From assembly GCA_025916675.1 (NCBI GenBank), contig CP098402.1:1545205-1609204 (forward strand): 64,000 nucleotides of DNA. The letters run 5' to 3'. The notes below the pieces were generated by a model, which was given only the letters and a program-made list of their open reading frames with translations, searched no databases and was not told where the DNA came from. Within the stretch, counting starts at the first letter, position 1, and every line of letters starts with the position of its first letter. The DNA comes from Phycisphaera sp. (lineage in GTDB: Bacteria > Planctomycetota > Phycisphaerae > Phycisphaerales > UBA1924). Of the stretch, positions 35,110-43,800 are shown piece after piece. The position numbers and the translations under genes were made by a program.

Positions 35110-35908
35110 ACTCGCCCGCGGCATCATGCGCATCGGCGTGATCATCGCGGTCATGGGAGTGCTGCTCTTGGCCATCGGCCTGATCTTCTCACCCGACCGG
35201 GCCATGATCTTTCCGGCTTCCATCGCCGGGCCGTTGCCACCACCGCCCAATGGCGTCCAGGCCATGCAGACCGACGCGGGGGTGGTGTGGTTCCTGCCGG
35301 CCACAACCACCGAACCCGCCCCGGCCATCATGCTCTTCCACGGCAACGGCGAGAATATCGCCAGCACGCTCTCGACCGCCAAGGTGTACCAGTCGCGAGG
35401 GCTGGCGGTTGCGCTCGTCGAGTACCCCGGTTACGGCGGCACACCCGGCAAGCCAACCCAAGCCTCGGCCACCACAGCCGCAGTCGCCGCATACGACACG
35501 ATCAAGGCACGCGATGGCATCGACGCCGATCTCGTCTTTACCCACGGCTTCTCACTTGGCGGGGGTGTCGCAGCGCAGCTCGCCCGGCGCCGCCCGCTTG
35601 CGGGGCTGATCCTCGAGTCAACGTTCTCGAGCCTGACGGCGATGTACCGATCGATGCGCGTCCCGGGGTTTCTGTGCCGCGATCCGTTCCGCACCGACCT
35701 GGTTCTCGCGAACTTCGATCGCCCCGTGCTGCTGATTCATGGCAAGCAGGACACCATCGTGCCGCCCATCCATAGCCAGCGCCTGCATGAGATCGCGTCC
35801 GATTCGGTGTACCTGGAAACAGACGGCGGCCACAACGATGGGCCGTCGGACCCAGAGGCCTACTGGAGGGCCATCGACGACCTGATCGCCCGTTCTACGG
35901 AGCCTTGA
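35066..35908 (+). CDS. Membrane-anchored alpha/beta hydrolase
   Basis: A 280-residue serine hydrolase. A membrane segment at about residues 22-44 is followed by the hydrolase fold: FHGNGENIAS (oxyanion region), the nucleophile elbow GFSLGGG, HGKQDTIVP carrying the acid, and DGGHND with the catalytic His. It resembles BEM46/YfhR-type membrane hydrolases; the substrate is unknown. AAGGAA precedes ATG 35066. The first 44 nt lie inside the RND pump gene in another frame, which implies coupled translation. A start at the Met of MRIGVIIAV is an alternative. Confidence 0.85.
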   Translation: MATESPNNPPPRALKLARGIMRIGVIIAVMGVLLLAIGLIFSPDRAMIFPASIAGPLPPPPNGVQAMQTDAGVVWFLPATTTEPAPAIMLFHGNGENIASTLSTAKVYQSRGLAVALVEYPGYGGTPGKPTQASATTAAVAAYDTIKARDGIDADLVFTHGFSLGGGVAAQLARRRPLAGLILESTFSSLTAMYRSMRVPGFLCRDPFRTDLVLANFDRPVLLIHGKQDTIVPPIHSQRLHEIASDSVYLETDGGHNDGPSDPEAYWRAIDDLIARSTEP

Positions 35909-35909
35909 G

Positions 35910-37454
35910 CTAGCCCCGCAACCGAACCACCGCGCTCTGGCGGCGACCGCCGCTGACGAACTCGACACGCACACCGGTGCTCAGGTCTGCCTTCTCCATC
36001 ACGCCGATGAGTTGCTCGACCGTTCGGACTTCCCGGCCGTTGACGCCCAGGATCACGTCGCCCTTGGTAATATTCAGAGCGCTCGCTGGCGTCTCTGGAT
36101 CAACCTCGATCACCAGCACGCCCTCGCTCGGCATGCCGGGGAAGAGCAACGGCACGCTCTGATCGATCGTCGACCCCTGGACCCCGAGTACGCTGACCGC
36201 CTGGGCCCGCTCCATCGCTTGTTCGAGTGCGCGTCGCTCTGCCTGGTGCTGCTCGCGATACGCGAGGGCTCGCAGCTGATCGCTCCCGGTAACCTCAGCC
36301 TCGAGTTCGAGGGTCTGGCCATCACGGACAATCTGCAACGTGATCGGCGTCCCGGGACGCGTCAGGCCTACGAGGTTTCGCAAGCGGTTGAAGTTCTCGG
36401 TTTGGCGGCCGTTGATCGCGATGATGATGTCGCCGGGCCGGATGCCAGCGAGATCGGCCGGACCGTTGTCAATCACCGTTTGCACGTACACGCCAATCGG
36501 CAGGTCTTGTCCGGTATCGGCCGCAACATCCGAGGTATTGACCAGGTCGCTCACGCCCAGGAAGCCCTGCTCGAGCTGGCCGGTTTCTCGGACGTTCTCA
36601 AACACGCTGGTGGCGATCGCGCTGGGGATGGCAAAGCCGATGCCCACCGAACCCCCGCCATCGGACGAGGCGATCATCGAGTTGATGCCCACGAGCTCGC
36701 CGTGCAGGTTCACCAGTGGCCCACCACTGTTGCCGGGGTTGATGGCCGCGTCGGTCTGGATGAACTCCTCGAAACGATCGACACGCTGCCGTGTTGCCTG
36801 GCGTGGTGCCAGGCCACTGCGGCCCTTGGCGCTCACGATGCCCGCCGTCACGGTGTGGTCGAGCCCGAACGGGCTGCCCACGGCTACGACCCAGTCGCCC
36901 ACTTGCAACCCATCACTATCGGCAATGCGGGCTGGGATCAGGTCTTTGGCCTCGAGTTGCAAAACCGCGAGGTCGGTACCGGGGTCCGAGCCGACACGCT
37001 GGGCCGGCACTGTCCGCCCATCGGACAGCGTGACCAGGATTTCATCGGCACCCTGCACCACGTGGTGATTCGTCAGAGCGAACCCGTCGGCGGTGACGAT
37101 CACACCGGAACCAACACCAGCGGGCAAGGTTTCTTCCTCTCGCACGATGCGGCCGAACTGGTCACGCACCGTGCGATACACCCGCCGGGCGGTCTGGATG
37201 TGGATCACCGATGGCTCGATGTTCTGCGAGGCGTGGCGGAACACGCGGCTGAGGCTGCCCGCGAAGGCAACATCAGCCTGGACGTCTGCCGGCACGTTGG
37301 CACCAGCCTGATCCTTCGGCGTGGCGAAGACCAGACCCGTATCGGCCTCGTCGCCCCGCTGCCCCGCTCCCGCGTCCTTGGGGAGCAAAGAAACGGCAAT
37401 CCCGGTGACGGCCACCATCACGGCAGCGCACAGCACGGTCATCCTGATCGACAT
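35910..37454 (-). CDS. HtrA/DegP-type periplasmic serine protease with two PDZ domains
   Basis: A 514-residue trypsin-like protease/chaperone for envelope quality control. It starts with a signal sequence/anchor (about residues 5-25). The catalytic triad is His in ALTNHHVVQG, Asp in DPGTDLAVL and Ser in NPGNSGGPL. A first PDZ follows (GVYVQTVIDNGPADLAGIRPGDIIIAINGR) and a second near the C-terminus (VLVIEVDPETPASALNITKGDVILGVNGR). A Glu/Arg/Gln-rich linker separates the PDZ domains. ATG 37454 is chosen because AGGAGG sits 5 nt upstream; a GTG two codons earlier would overlap that site. Confidence 0.93.
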   Translation of the reverse strand: MSIRMTVLCAAVMVAVTGIAVSLLPKDAGAGQRGDEADTGLVFATPKDQAGANVPADVQADVAFAGSLSRVFRHASQNIEPSVIHIQTARRVYRTVRDQFGRIVREEETLPAGVGSGVIVTADGFALTNHHVVQGADEILVTLSDGRTVPAQRVGSDPGTDLAVLQLEAKDLIPARIADSDGLQVGDWVVAVGSPFGLDHTVTAGIVSAKGRSGLAPRQATRQRVDRFEEFIQTDAAINPGNSGGPLVNLHGELVGINSMIASSDGGGSVGIGFAIPSAIATSVFENVRETGQLEQGFLGVSDLVNTSDVAADTGQDLPIGVYVQTVIDNGPADLAGIRPGDIIIAINGRQTENFNRLRNLVGLTRPGTPITLQIVRDGQTLELEAEVTGSDQLRALAYREQHQAERRALEQAMERAQAVSVLGVQGSTIDQSVPLLFPGMPSEGVLVIEVDPETPASALNITKGDVILGVNGREVRTVEQLIGVMEKADLSTGVRVEFVSGGRRQSAVVRLRG

Positions 37455-37568
37455 GCGCACCTCCTGTACTCAGGGACTGTATTGGCCAAGCCCCCGCCAT
37501 GTTCACCCTTGATGGGACGCGCGAGCGGGTTCTTGCTGTCGATAGCAATTTGTTCGGATGTTATTGGG

Positions 37569-38279
37569 CTAAGTTCCGCGCCGATTACCGAAAAGCTCGA
37601 TATGGAGCCTGTGGCAGTACCGCCAGCCTCGAGCCAGGCAGGTTTCCACAAGCCAGCCAAGCCCGGCAGGGTCGGGGCTAGCCACGCCCTCGGGCATCAG
37701 CAACACGTCCCGGGCAGCGACATGGGGCAGCCGCGACAGCACGGCCTCAATCTCGGGCAGGTCGGCCGGCGAGGCAACCACAAACTTGAGCTGCCGCTCG
37801 CGGTGATCGACCAGCAAGGCGTTCAATGCGTCGAAGTCCAATCTCTTCTTCTCGTGCCGGATGGCCAACGCCCCGCTCGGATCACGCGGGTCGTCGACGG
37901 GCGTGCTGTTGGCCAGCTTCGGGCTCAGGCTCAGCAGGTCGCAGTGCACCGGCCGGTGGACGGTGCCGGCGGTCTCGATGGTCACGTGGATGCCCATCTC
38001 CGCCAGGCCGCGCGAGAGGTCGGCGATGGCCTCGAAGATCATCGGCTCGCCTCCGGTCAGCACGGCGTGAGAGAGGCCCGACGTCCTGGCCTCGCCCAGC
38101 AAGTCCCTGACCCGGCGCTGCTCGCCCTTGGGCTCCCAGCTCGCGTAGGGCGTGTCGCACCACGAGCACCGCAGGTTGCACCCCGCCACGCGCACGAACC
38201 ACGAGGGCACGCCGGTCAGCTTGCCCTCGCCCTGGATAGAGACGAACGTCTCGGCGATCGGCAGCGCGGGCCCGCTCAT
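37569..38279 (-). CDS. queE: 7-carboxy-7-deazaguanine synthase (radical SAM)
   Basis: A 236-residue radical SAM enzyme that makes the deazapurine ring of queuosine from carboxy-tetrahydropterin. The cluster motif CNLRCSWCDTPYAS is a standard C-x3-C-x2-C near residue 34, preceded by ETFVSIQGEGKLTGVPSWFVR, the family's substrate-pocket opening. TGGEPMIF and IETAGTV are also typical. The ATG overlaps the queC stop as ATGA. It is the last gene of the coupled row GNAT-trmB-queC-queE; HtrA follows 114 bp later. Confidence 0.94.
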   Translation of the reverse strand: MSGPALPIAETFVSIQGEGKLTGVPSWFVRVAGCNLRCSWCDTPYASWEPKGEQRRVRDLLGEARTSGLSHAVLTGGEPMIFEAIADLSRGLAEMGIHVTIETAGTVHRPVHCDLLSLSPKLANSTPVDDPRDPSGALAIRHEKKRLDFDALNALLVDHRERQLKFVVASPADLPEIEAVLSRLPHVAARDVLLMPEGVASPDPAGLGWLVETCLARGWRYCHRLHIELFGNRRGT

Positions 38280-38965
38280 GCGTACCTCGTCGGGTCTTGC
38301 ACGCCGGCGGCCTCGAACCCCCGCCGCCGCAGGATGCACGCGTCGCAGCGCCCGCACGCGATCGGCCCGTGCTCAACCTTGGTGGGGTCATAGCACGAGG
38401 TCGTGAGCGCAAAGTCCACGCCCGCGTCCAGCCCGGCGCGCACGATCTCGGCCTTGCTCATCTCCAACAACGGCGTGCGTACGCCCAGGGGGTGGTCTTC
38501 CTGCGTCCCACGGCGCGTCGCCAGCGTTGCCGCCTTCGCGAAGGCATCAACGAACTCGGGCCGGCAGTCGGGGTAGCCCGAGTAGTCCACGGCATTGACA
38601 CCGATGAACACGTCGCTCGCGCCCAGCGTCTCGGCAAGGGCCGTCGCGATCGAGAGGAACACGAGATTGCGGGCCGGCACGTACGTGGAGGGGATGTCGC
38701 CCTCGCCCGGCTCGGCACCGCCCTTGGGAACATCGCCTCCAGTCGTGAGCGAAGATCCGGCGAAGGGCCCAACATCCAACGAATACACGGTGTGCGACGC
38801 GGCCGCGAGCTGGCCGGCGACGAGGCGGGCGCAGCGGATCTCCGCCTTGTGCCGCTGGCCGTAGTCGAATGTCAGCGCGTGGCACTCGAATCCCTCACGC
38901 CTTGCCAAGGCCAGGCAGGTCGCGCTATCGAGCCCACCACTGAGCAGGACCACCGCCGCGGTCAT
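38276..38965 (-). CDS. queC: 7-cyano-7-deazaguanine synthase
   Basis: A 229-residue ATP-dependent enzyme converting 7-carboxy-7-deazaguanine plus ammonia to preQ0. The PP-loop VVLLSGGLDSATCLALA opens the protein (about residues 4-20). HALTFDYGQRHKAEI and STYVPARNLVFLSIA follow, and near the C-terminus a zinc site CYDP...CGRCDACILRR has the expected four Cys. Both ends overlap neighbours: the ATG with the trmB stop (ATGA) and the stop with the queE start (ATGA). The product feeds QueF, encoded at 20.9 kb. Confidence 0.95.
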   Translation of the reverse strand: MTAAVVLLSGGLDSATCLALARREGFECHALTFDYGQRHKAEIRCARLVAGQLAAASHTVYSLDVGPFAGSSLTTGGDVPKGGAEPGEGDIPSTYVPARNLVFLSIATALAETLGASDVFIGVNAVDYSGYPDCRPEFVDAFAKAATLATRRGTQEDHPLGVRTPLLEMSKAEIVRAGLDAGVDFALTTSCYDPTKVEHGPIACGRCDACILRRRGFEAAGVQDPTRYA

Positions 38966-39696
38966 CTCGCGCTCGCGTTCTTGCGCAAGATTGCCCCGCG
39001 AGCGGTCGCGCCGAGCTCGGTGAACTTGCGCTCGAAGTTGCTGCCAATCAGCCCCCCCTCGGGCGCCGAAGGCAGCTTGGGCAGGTCCTCTCGCGTGAAG
39101 GGCGGCGACGCAAACCCATCGGGCACGCCCTCGCACCACCGGGCGAATTGCCGCTCGTAGAACGCCCACAACTCGTCGTGGTCGGTCGCGACCCGAAGCT
39201 CCCCGTTCGGGCGCAGCACACGCCAGCAGTCGGCCAGGAAGCCATCCTGCAGCACCCGGTTCTTGTGGTGCTTGCGCTTGGGCCAGGGATCGGAGTAGTA
39301 CAGGTGGAGCGTGTGGACGCACCCGTCGGCCACCCGCCACTTCAGGAACGCCACCGCGTCGTCCCGCAGCACCCGGGCGTTCACGATCGCCCCGGCTTCC
39401 CGATGCCGGCGCACGCGGTCCGCCGTGTAGAAGTACACGTCGGGATCCTGCTCGATGGCCAGGAAGTTGCTCTGCGGCCTCGCTTGTGCGGCCTCGACCA
39501 GATACCCGCCCTTGCCGGGGCCGACCTCGATCTCCAATGGGTGATCGGAATGCTCGAACCATCGCGATGGATCGTGCCGGGCAGACTCCGGCCGTTCGAG
39601 CAGGTCATCGGGCAGCGTGCCCAACTCTTCCTTCGAGACACCCACCACACCCGGCGCGGCGTCGAGGGTCTTGCCACGGCCCAAGTCGGTGCCCAT
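38962..39696 (-). CDS. trmB: tRNA (guanine-N7-)-methyltransferase
   Basis: A 244-residue SAM-dependent enzyme that methylates G46 in the tRNA variable loop. EVGPGKGGYLVEAA is motif I of the SAM fold, and FLAIEQDPDVYFY follows. The diagnostic TrmB motif YSDPWPKRKHHKNR is present, with FERKF near the C-terminus. An N-terminal extension of about 45 residues precedes the fold. The ATG shares one base with the stop of the GNAT gene (TGATG), and its own stop overlaps queC. It therefore joins a tRNA-modification operon with the queuosine genes. Confidence 0.93.
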   Translation of the reverse strand: MGTDLGRGKTLDAAPGVVGVSKEELGTLPDDLLERPESARHDPSRWFEHSDHPLEIEVGPGKGGYLVEAAQARPQSNFLAIEQDPDVYFYTADRVRRHREAGAIVNARVLRDDAVAFLKWRVADGCVHTLHLYYSDPWPKRKHHKNRVLQDGFLADCWRVLRPNGELRVATDHDELWAFYERQFARWCEGVPDGFASPPFTREDLPKLPSAPEGGLIGSNFERKFTELGATARGAILRKNASAR

Positions 39697-40298
39697 CAGT
39701 TGGCCCCCGTTTGCGATGTGAGAGTCTTGCTCATGATGAGGCTCTGGTAGTTGGTGTACGGCCAGTGCCACGACTGGACCACGCGGTAGCCCCGCCGCTC
39801 GTAATACCCACGCAGCGGCACGTCAGGCTCGGCCATGCTGAGCGCCAACTCGGACGCCCCCAGTGCGAGAGTTTCCTGCTCGACACGCCCGAGCAATGCC
39901 ACTCCCACACCGGCACGCTGCAGCCCTGGATCGACCGCGAACTGCGAGAAGTGCGTCACGTCCTTGCGAAGGAACCATGGCGGAAACGCGGCGTCCTCGC
40001 GTTCCTGAAAGAGGATCGCCCCGAGCAATCGCGTTGCAAAACCGGCCGATGGCGGGCCATCCGAGGGCTTGAGCGCGACGAACGCCTGGCCCCGATAGCA
40101 GCGCTGCCGGGTGATCTCGACCGATTGGCGGCCGGCCAGGGGGTCCATCCCCCGCTCCCGCTGGCCCGCGTACGCCCGGTGCAACAGGTCCGTGATCGGG
40201 GCGATCGGGTCGGTGGCCAGCAACGCGCGGACCTCCACTGGGGTAGCGCCTTGCCGGCCAGGCATGGCCCGGGGTTGGTTGGTGTCAGGGCGGGCCAT
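39696..40298 (-). CDS. GNAT family acetyltransferase
   Basis: A 200-residue GNAT-fold protein. The acetyl-CoA-binding motif A reads SQFAVDPGLQRAGVGVALLGRVEQE (about residues 117-141), with the Q/RxxGxG/A core as QRAGVG. The closing YYERRGYRVVQSW strand is typical. Substrate is unknown. As first gene of a four-gene coupled operon with trmB, queC and queE, it may acetylate a translation component, but that is inference from context only. Its N-terminal 20 residues are low complexity, so the start may be internal. Confidence 0.8.
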   Translation of the reverse strand: MARPDTNQPRAMPGRQGATPVEVRALLATDPIAPITDLLHRAYAGQRERGMDPLAGRQSVEITRQRCYRGQAFVALKPSDGPPSAGFATRLLGAILFQEREDAAFPPWFLRKDVTHFSQFAVDPGLQRAGVGVALLGRVEQETLALGASELALSMAEPDVPLRGYYERRGYRVVQSWHWPYTNYQSLIMSKTLTSQTGAN

Positions 40299-40359
40299 CC
40301 GGCGTCTGGGAGCCTCCGAGGCTGAGTCGTGCGAGAAACGGTAACGCTAGACTCGCCAG

Positions 40360-40821
40360 GTGCCCGCAACGAATCACAACCCAGCATCTATCGACGCACA
40401 GGCGACATCCATCGAGGTGCGTATTCGATATTGCGAATGCGATCCCATGGGCGTAGCCCACCACGCCAGTTATGCGCCCTGGCTCGAGATGGCCCGCACC
40501 GAGGCCCTCCGCGTGAGCGGGAAGACGTACGCCCAGATGGAAGCCTCGGGGGTGTTCCTGGTCGTGACCAGACTCGAACTGGCCTATCGCCGCCCTGCGC
40601 GGTACGACGACGTGCTGCGCATCTCGTGTGCCGCAAGCATCGCAGGGCGGGCCCGACTGCGGCACGAGTATCGGATCGAACTCATCGAAGCCGGCGACGC
40701 ACAACACGGTCGGACCAACGACCAACCACTGGCGACCGCCACCACGGAACTGGCGTGTGTTGATGCCACGGGGCGGCCCTGCCCGATGCCTCAGTGGCTG
40801 GTGGACGTGGTCCGAGGCTGA
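40360..40821 (+). CDS. Acyl-CoA thioesterase, 4HBT/YbgC type
   Basis: A 153-residue hot-dog-fold thioesterase. The active-site segment YCECDPMGVAHHASYAPWLEMAR has the catalytic Asp followed by the G-x3-H/N-x3-Y pattern of YbgC-like enzymes, and ELAYRRPARYDDVLRI follows as the second strand. Such enzymes hydrolyse short or aromatic acyl-CoAs; YbgC also associates with the Tol-Pal envelope system, which is not seen here. The GTG at 40360 is weakly supported and an internal start is possible. The AsmA-like gene begins 40 nt later on the same strand. Confidence 0.85.
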   Translation: MPATNHNPASIDAQATSIEVRIRYCECDPMGVAHHASYAPWLEMARTEALRVSGKTYAQMEASGVFLVVTRLELAYRRPARYDDVLRISCAASIAGRARLRHEYRIELIEAGDAQHGRTNDQPLATATTELACVDATGRPCPMPQWLVDVVRG

Positions 40822-40861
40822 CCTGCACCGCGCGGAGATCCGATTGGGCGACACCAACGAC

Positions 40862-43800
40862 ATGCCACAGACCACACCGAAACGCCGCTCGCGGCGTCGG
40901 CGGTGGTTGTGGCGCGTGTCGTGGCTGGCTTTGATCGTAAGCCTCCTGGGGGCAACCGCCATCGGCCTGCTCTTTACGCCTGCGGCGGGCGTGATCCTGC
41001 GCCCCAAGCTCGAGCAGGAACTTGGTGTCCGGACCGAGGGTGGCTCTTTGCGGATGGACCTCGGCGGCGACATCATTATCCGTGATGTGACCTTCCGCAC
41101 ACCCGACGTTGCCGGTGGACCGGTCGGCGAGGCGTCCCGGTTCCTCGTCATCAAGCATGGTCGCATCCTGCTGTGGTGGCGCGGCAAGCTGCGCGGCCAG
41201 TCGCTGGTGCGCCGCGTCGAGGTGTTCGACGCTGATGTCAGGCTCAGCAAGCCCTTCGACGACTTCGATCTCAACATCCTGGCGATCGAGCCGCCACAGA
41301 AGGCGGGCCCGAGCGGGCCGCTGCCGAGCATCATCGTTCACAGGGCCCAAATCCTGCTCGGTGAGCACAATACCAGCGGCGACATAACCGAGCTGCGCAC
41401 GCTTCCCATGGTCGCATCGCTGAGAAACTCTCGCGATGAACCAGGAGCCTATGACGTCACGGCTTTCGAGGATCCGAAACTCAGCACGAGCGCGAAACCC
41501 CTGCGGTTCGAGGGCAGCCTGGGGCCGAATGGTTTTTCTGGCAAACTCGGCGGCATCGATATGGCGGATTTTCCGCCCGAGACCATACCTGTCCAACTCC
41601 GTGATACGTATACCGAGTTAGCCGTGGCCGGGCGTACACGCGGCGCGACCGTGCGATACAACCGGGCGCTCGACGTTCTCGAATTGGTGCTCGATTTCCA
41701 GGAGGCGTCACCCTTTCCGGCACCGTTCACCGAGGATTCGGATATCAGCGCGCGTCTCGACCTTCGGTTACCCGTGCCTACCGACGAGCAGGGCACGCTC
41801 CAGCCGCTCATTCCGGCCAGCGGCAGCGGGCAGCTCCGCCTCGTGCAGCGACCCGCCCCGGTCAATGGCACGGGCGTCTCGTGGCGCAGCGTGCAGGCAC
41901 CCGAGGAACCGGGCGAGATCGGGTTGGGCCAACGCACGTTCATGATCGAGGGCCGGCTCAACAGCACGATCGAGGACGCGAACGCCCAGATCGACATGCG
42001 GCTGTGGATCGGTGGTGCCACGCCGCTCTATGAGTTCGAGGTCGCCACGGCCGAGCCGTACGAGTTCAGCCTAGCTACGCCCTGGCTGCACCGAGAGACG
42101 CCCGTGCTGCAGACGGTTTCCAAGGTTCTCGACATGCTTGAACCCGCGGGCACCGTCTCGCTCATCGCACGAGTGTCGCAGGTAGCCGAAGGTGATGGCG
42201 TGCGGCAGAGCGTCGAGGGCCGCGGCACCATCCGTGACGCGAGCATGCGGTTCGAGCACTTTCCGTATCCGATAGGCGGGGTGTCCGGCACCATCGAACT
42301 CGATGATGGCCAGATCCGCCTTGTCGGGCTGCGCGGCTCGACACCTTCGGGTTCGGAAGTGCTCGCGTCCACGACCATCACGCTCGACCAGGTCGCCACA
42401 GGCGTCGACGTCGACGTGCAAGCCTTTGGCGTGCCCTACGACGAGACGCTCCGGCAGACGCTCGACGAGGTCGCCCCGGAGATCCGTGAGATCATCTTGA
42501 ACGAGGACGCGCTGGCCTCGGCGTACAGCGATGGGCTCGTTCGCGAGCCCGGAGCGATCGGTCGAGCGCCCGCCTTTGCCTTGGGCGGTGAGGCCGACGC
42601 GCACGTGCGTGTGATCCGTCGGCCGGGCGTCAATGGCAGCACGACCGTCAACGTCGAGGTCCGCACGAGCGGTTTTGGTCTTGTGCCAGAGGCCTTTCCG
42701 GTTCCCGTCATTATCGATGACGCGCTGTTGACCATTGACTTACCGTCGGAGCTGGAGACGTTGGCCATGGGACGCCCCCAAGCGGTCCGCATCGAGGCCC
42801 AGGACGCACGGGCGACAACGGTCGCTGGCGGCGAGGCCAAGCTGTCCGTCGTCGTGAGCGTCCCGATCGATGTTCCGTCGGATCAGGACCGAGCCACGAC
42901 CGTTGACGTGACTGTCGATGCCCAGAACGTGCCCGTCCACGAACCGCTGCTTGCCGCCGTGCCGGGTGGTAGTAGCGAGGGCGAGCAGCCGGACGGACCC
43001 CGCGGCTTGCTCCGCGCTCTGGGGCCGAAGGGCGAAATCAACGCCCTGGTGCGGATCTTGCGCGACGAATCGGGCGAGATTGACTGGTGGGCCGAGATCG
43101 TACCGCAAGATGCCTCGCTCGTGCCCGCCCCGCTCGATGCCCGGCAGCCGTTAGCCATCGAAGGCCTGATGGGTACCATCCGCGTGGATGGCGACGGCCT
43201 CCGTGGAGAAGTTGCCGGCATGACCAGACGAGGCGGCGCCGTTCGCGCAAACTTTCGAGCCAACTTCGGGCGGGACAGCGCGATCGTCGTGCTGACCTCA
43301 GAAGACCTGAATCTCGAATGCCCCGTGGAAGACGCCGTTGCCGTCTTCGCTCCCGAGCTCGCACGTTCACTGCTCGCAGCACGCGATACCTTCGATGTGC
43401 GCGGCATAGCCGACGTCTCGACCAGTGTGCGCAAGGCCGGCGAAGACGTCTCGGCCGAGGTCCGCGTGTCCCGAGTAGACCGGCTGCGCTTCGACTGGCT
43501 CGATGGCCGCATGGGCCTGGACAACGGCCGTGGCACGATCATAGTCTCGACCACCGACGAGGGGCCGCTGGTCAGCTTCGATCGCGTGCTGGCCGAAGGC
43601 AGCTTCGAGAACGAACCCATCGGCCGCGTCCGCTTGCGAGGCGAGATGCCGATCGATGCCCTACGCGATGCCGGCAGCCGGTTTACCCGACCTACCACGC
43701 TGGATCTCGAAGTCCAGGGCGGACGCCTCGAATCGAAACTCCTCCGCACGCTCGCCGGCAACCGCAGCGCGTCGGGGGCCGAGTCGCTCCTGGGTCTCTG

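Noticed and set aside
36012-38393. 793-codon plus-strand frame opposite htrA and queE
   Set aside because: Antisense shadow of two well-supported genes, with no domain and no ribosome site.
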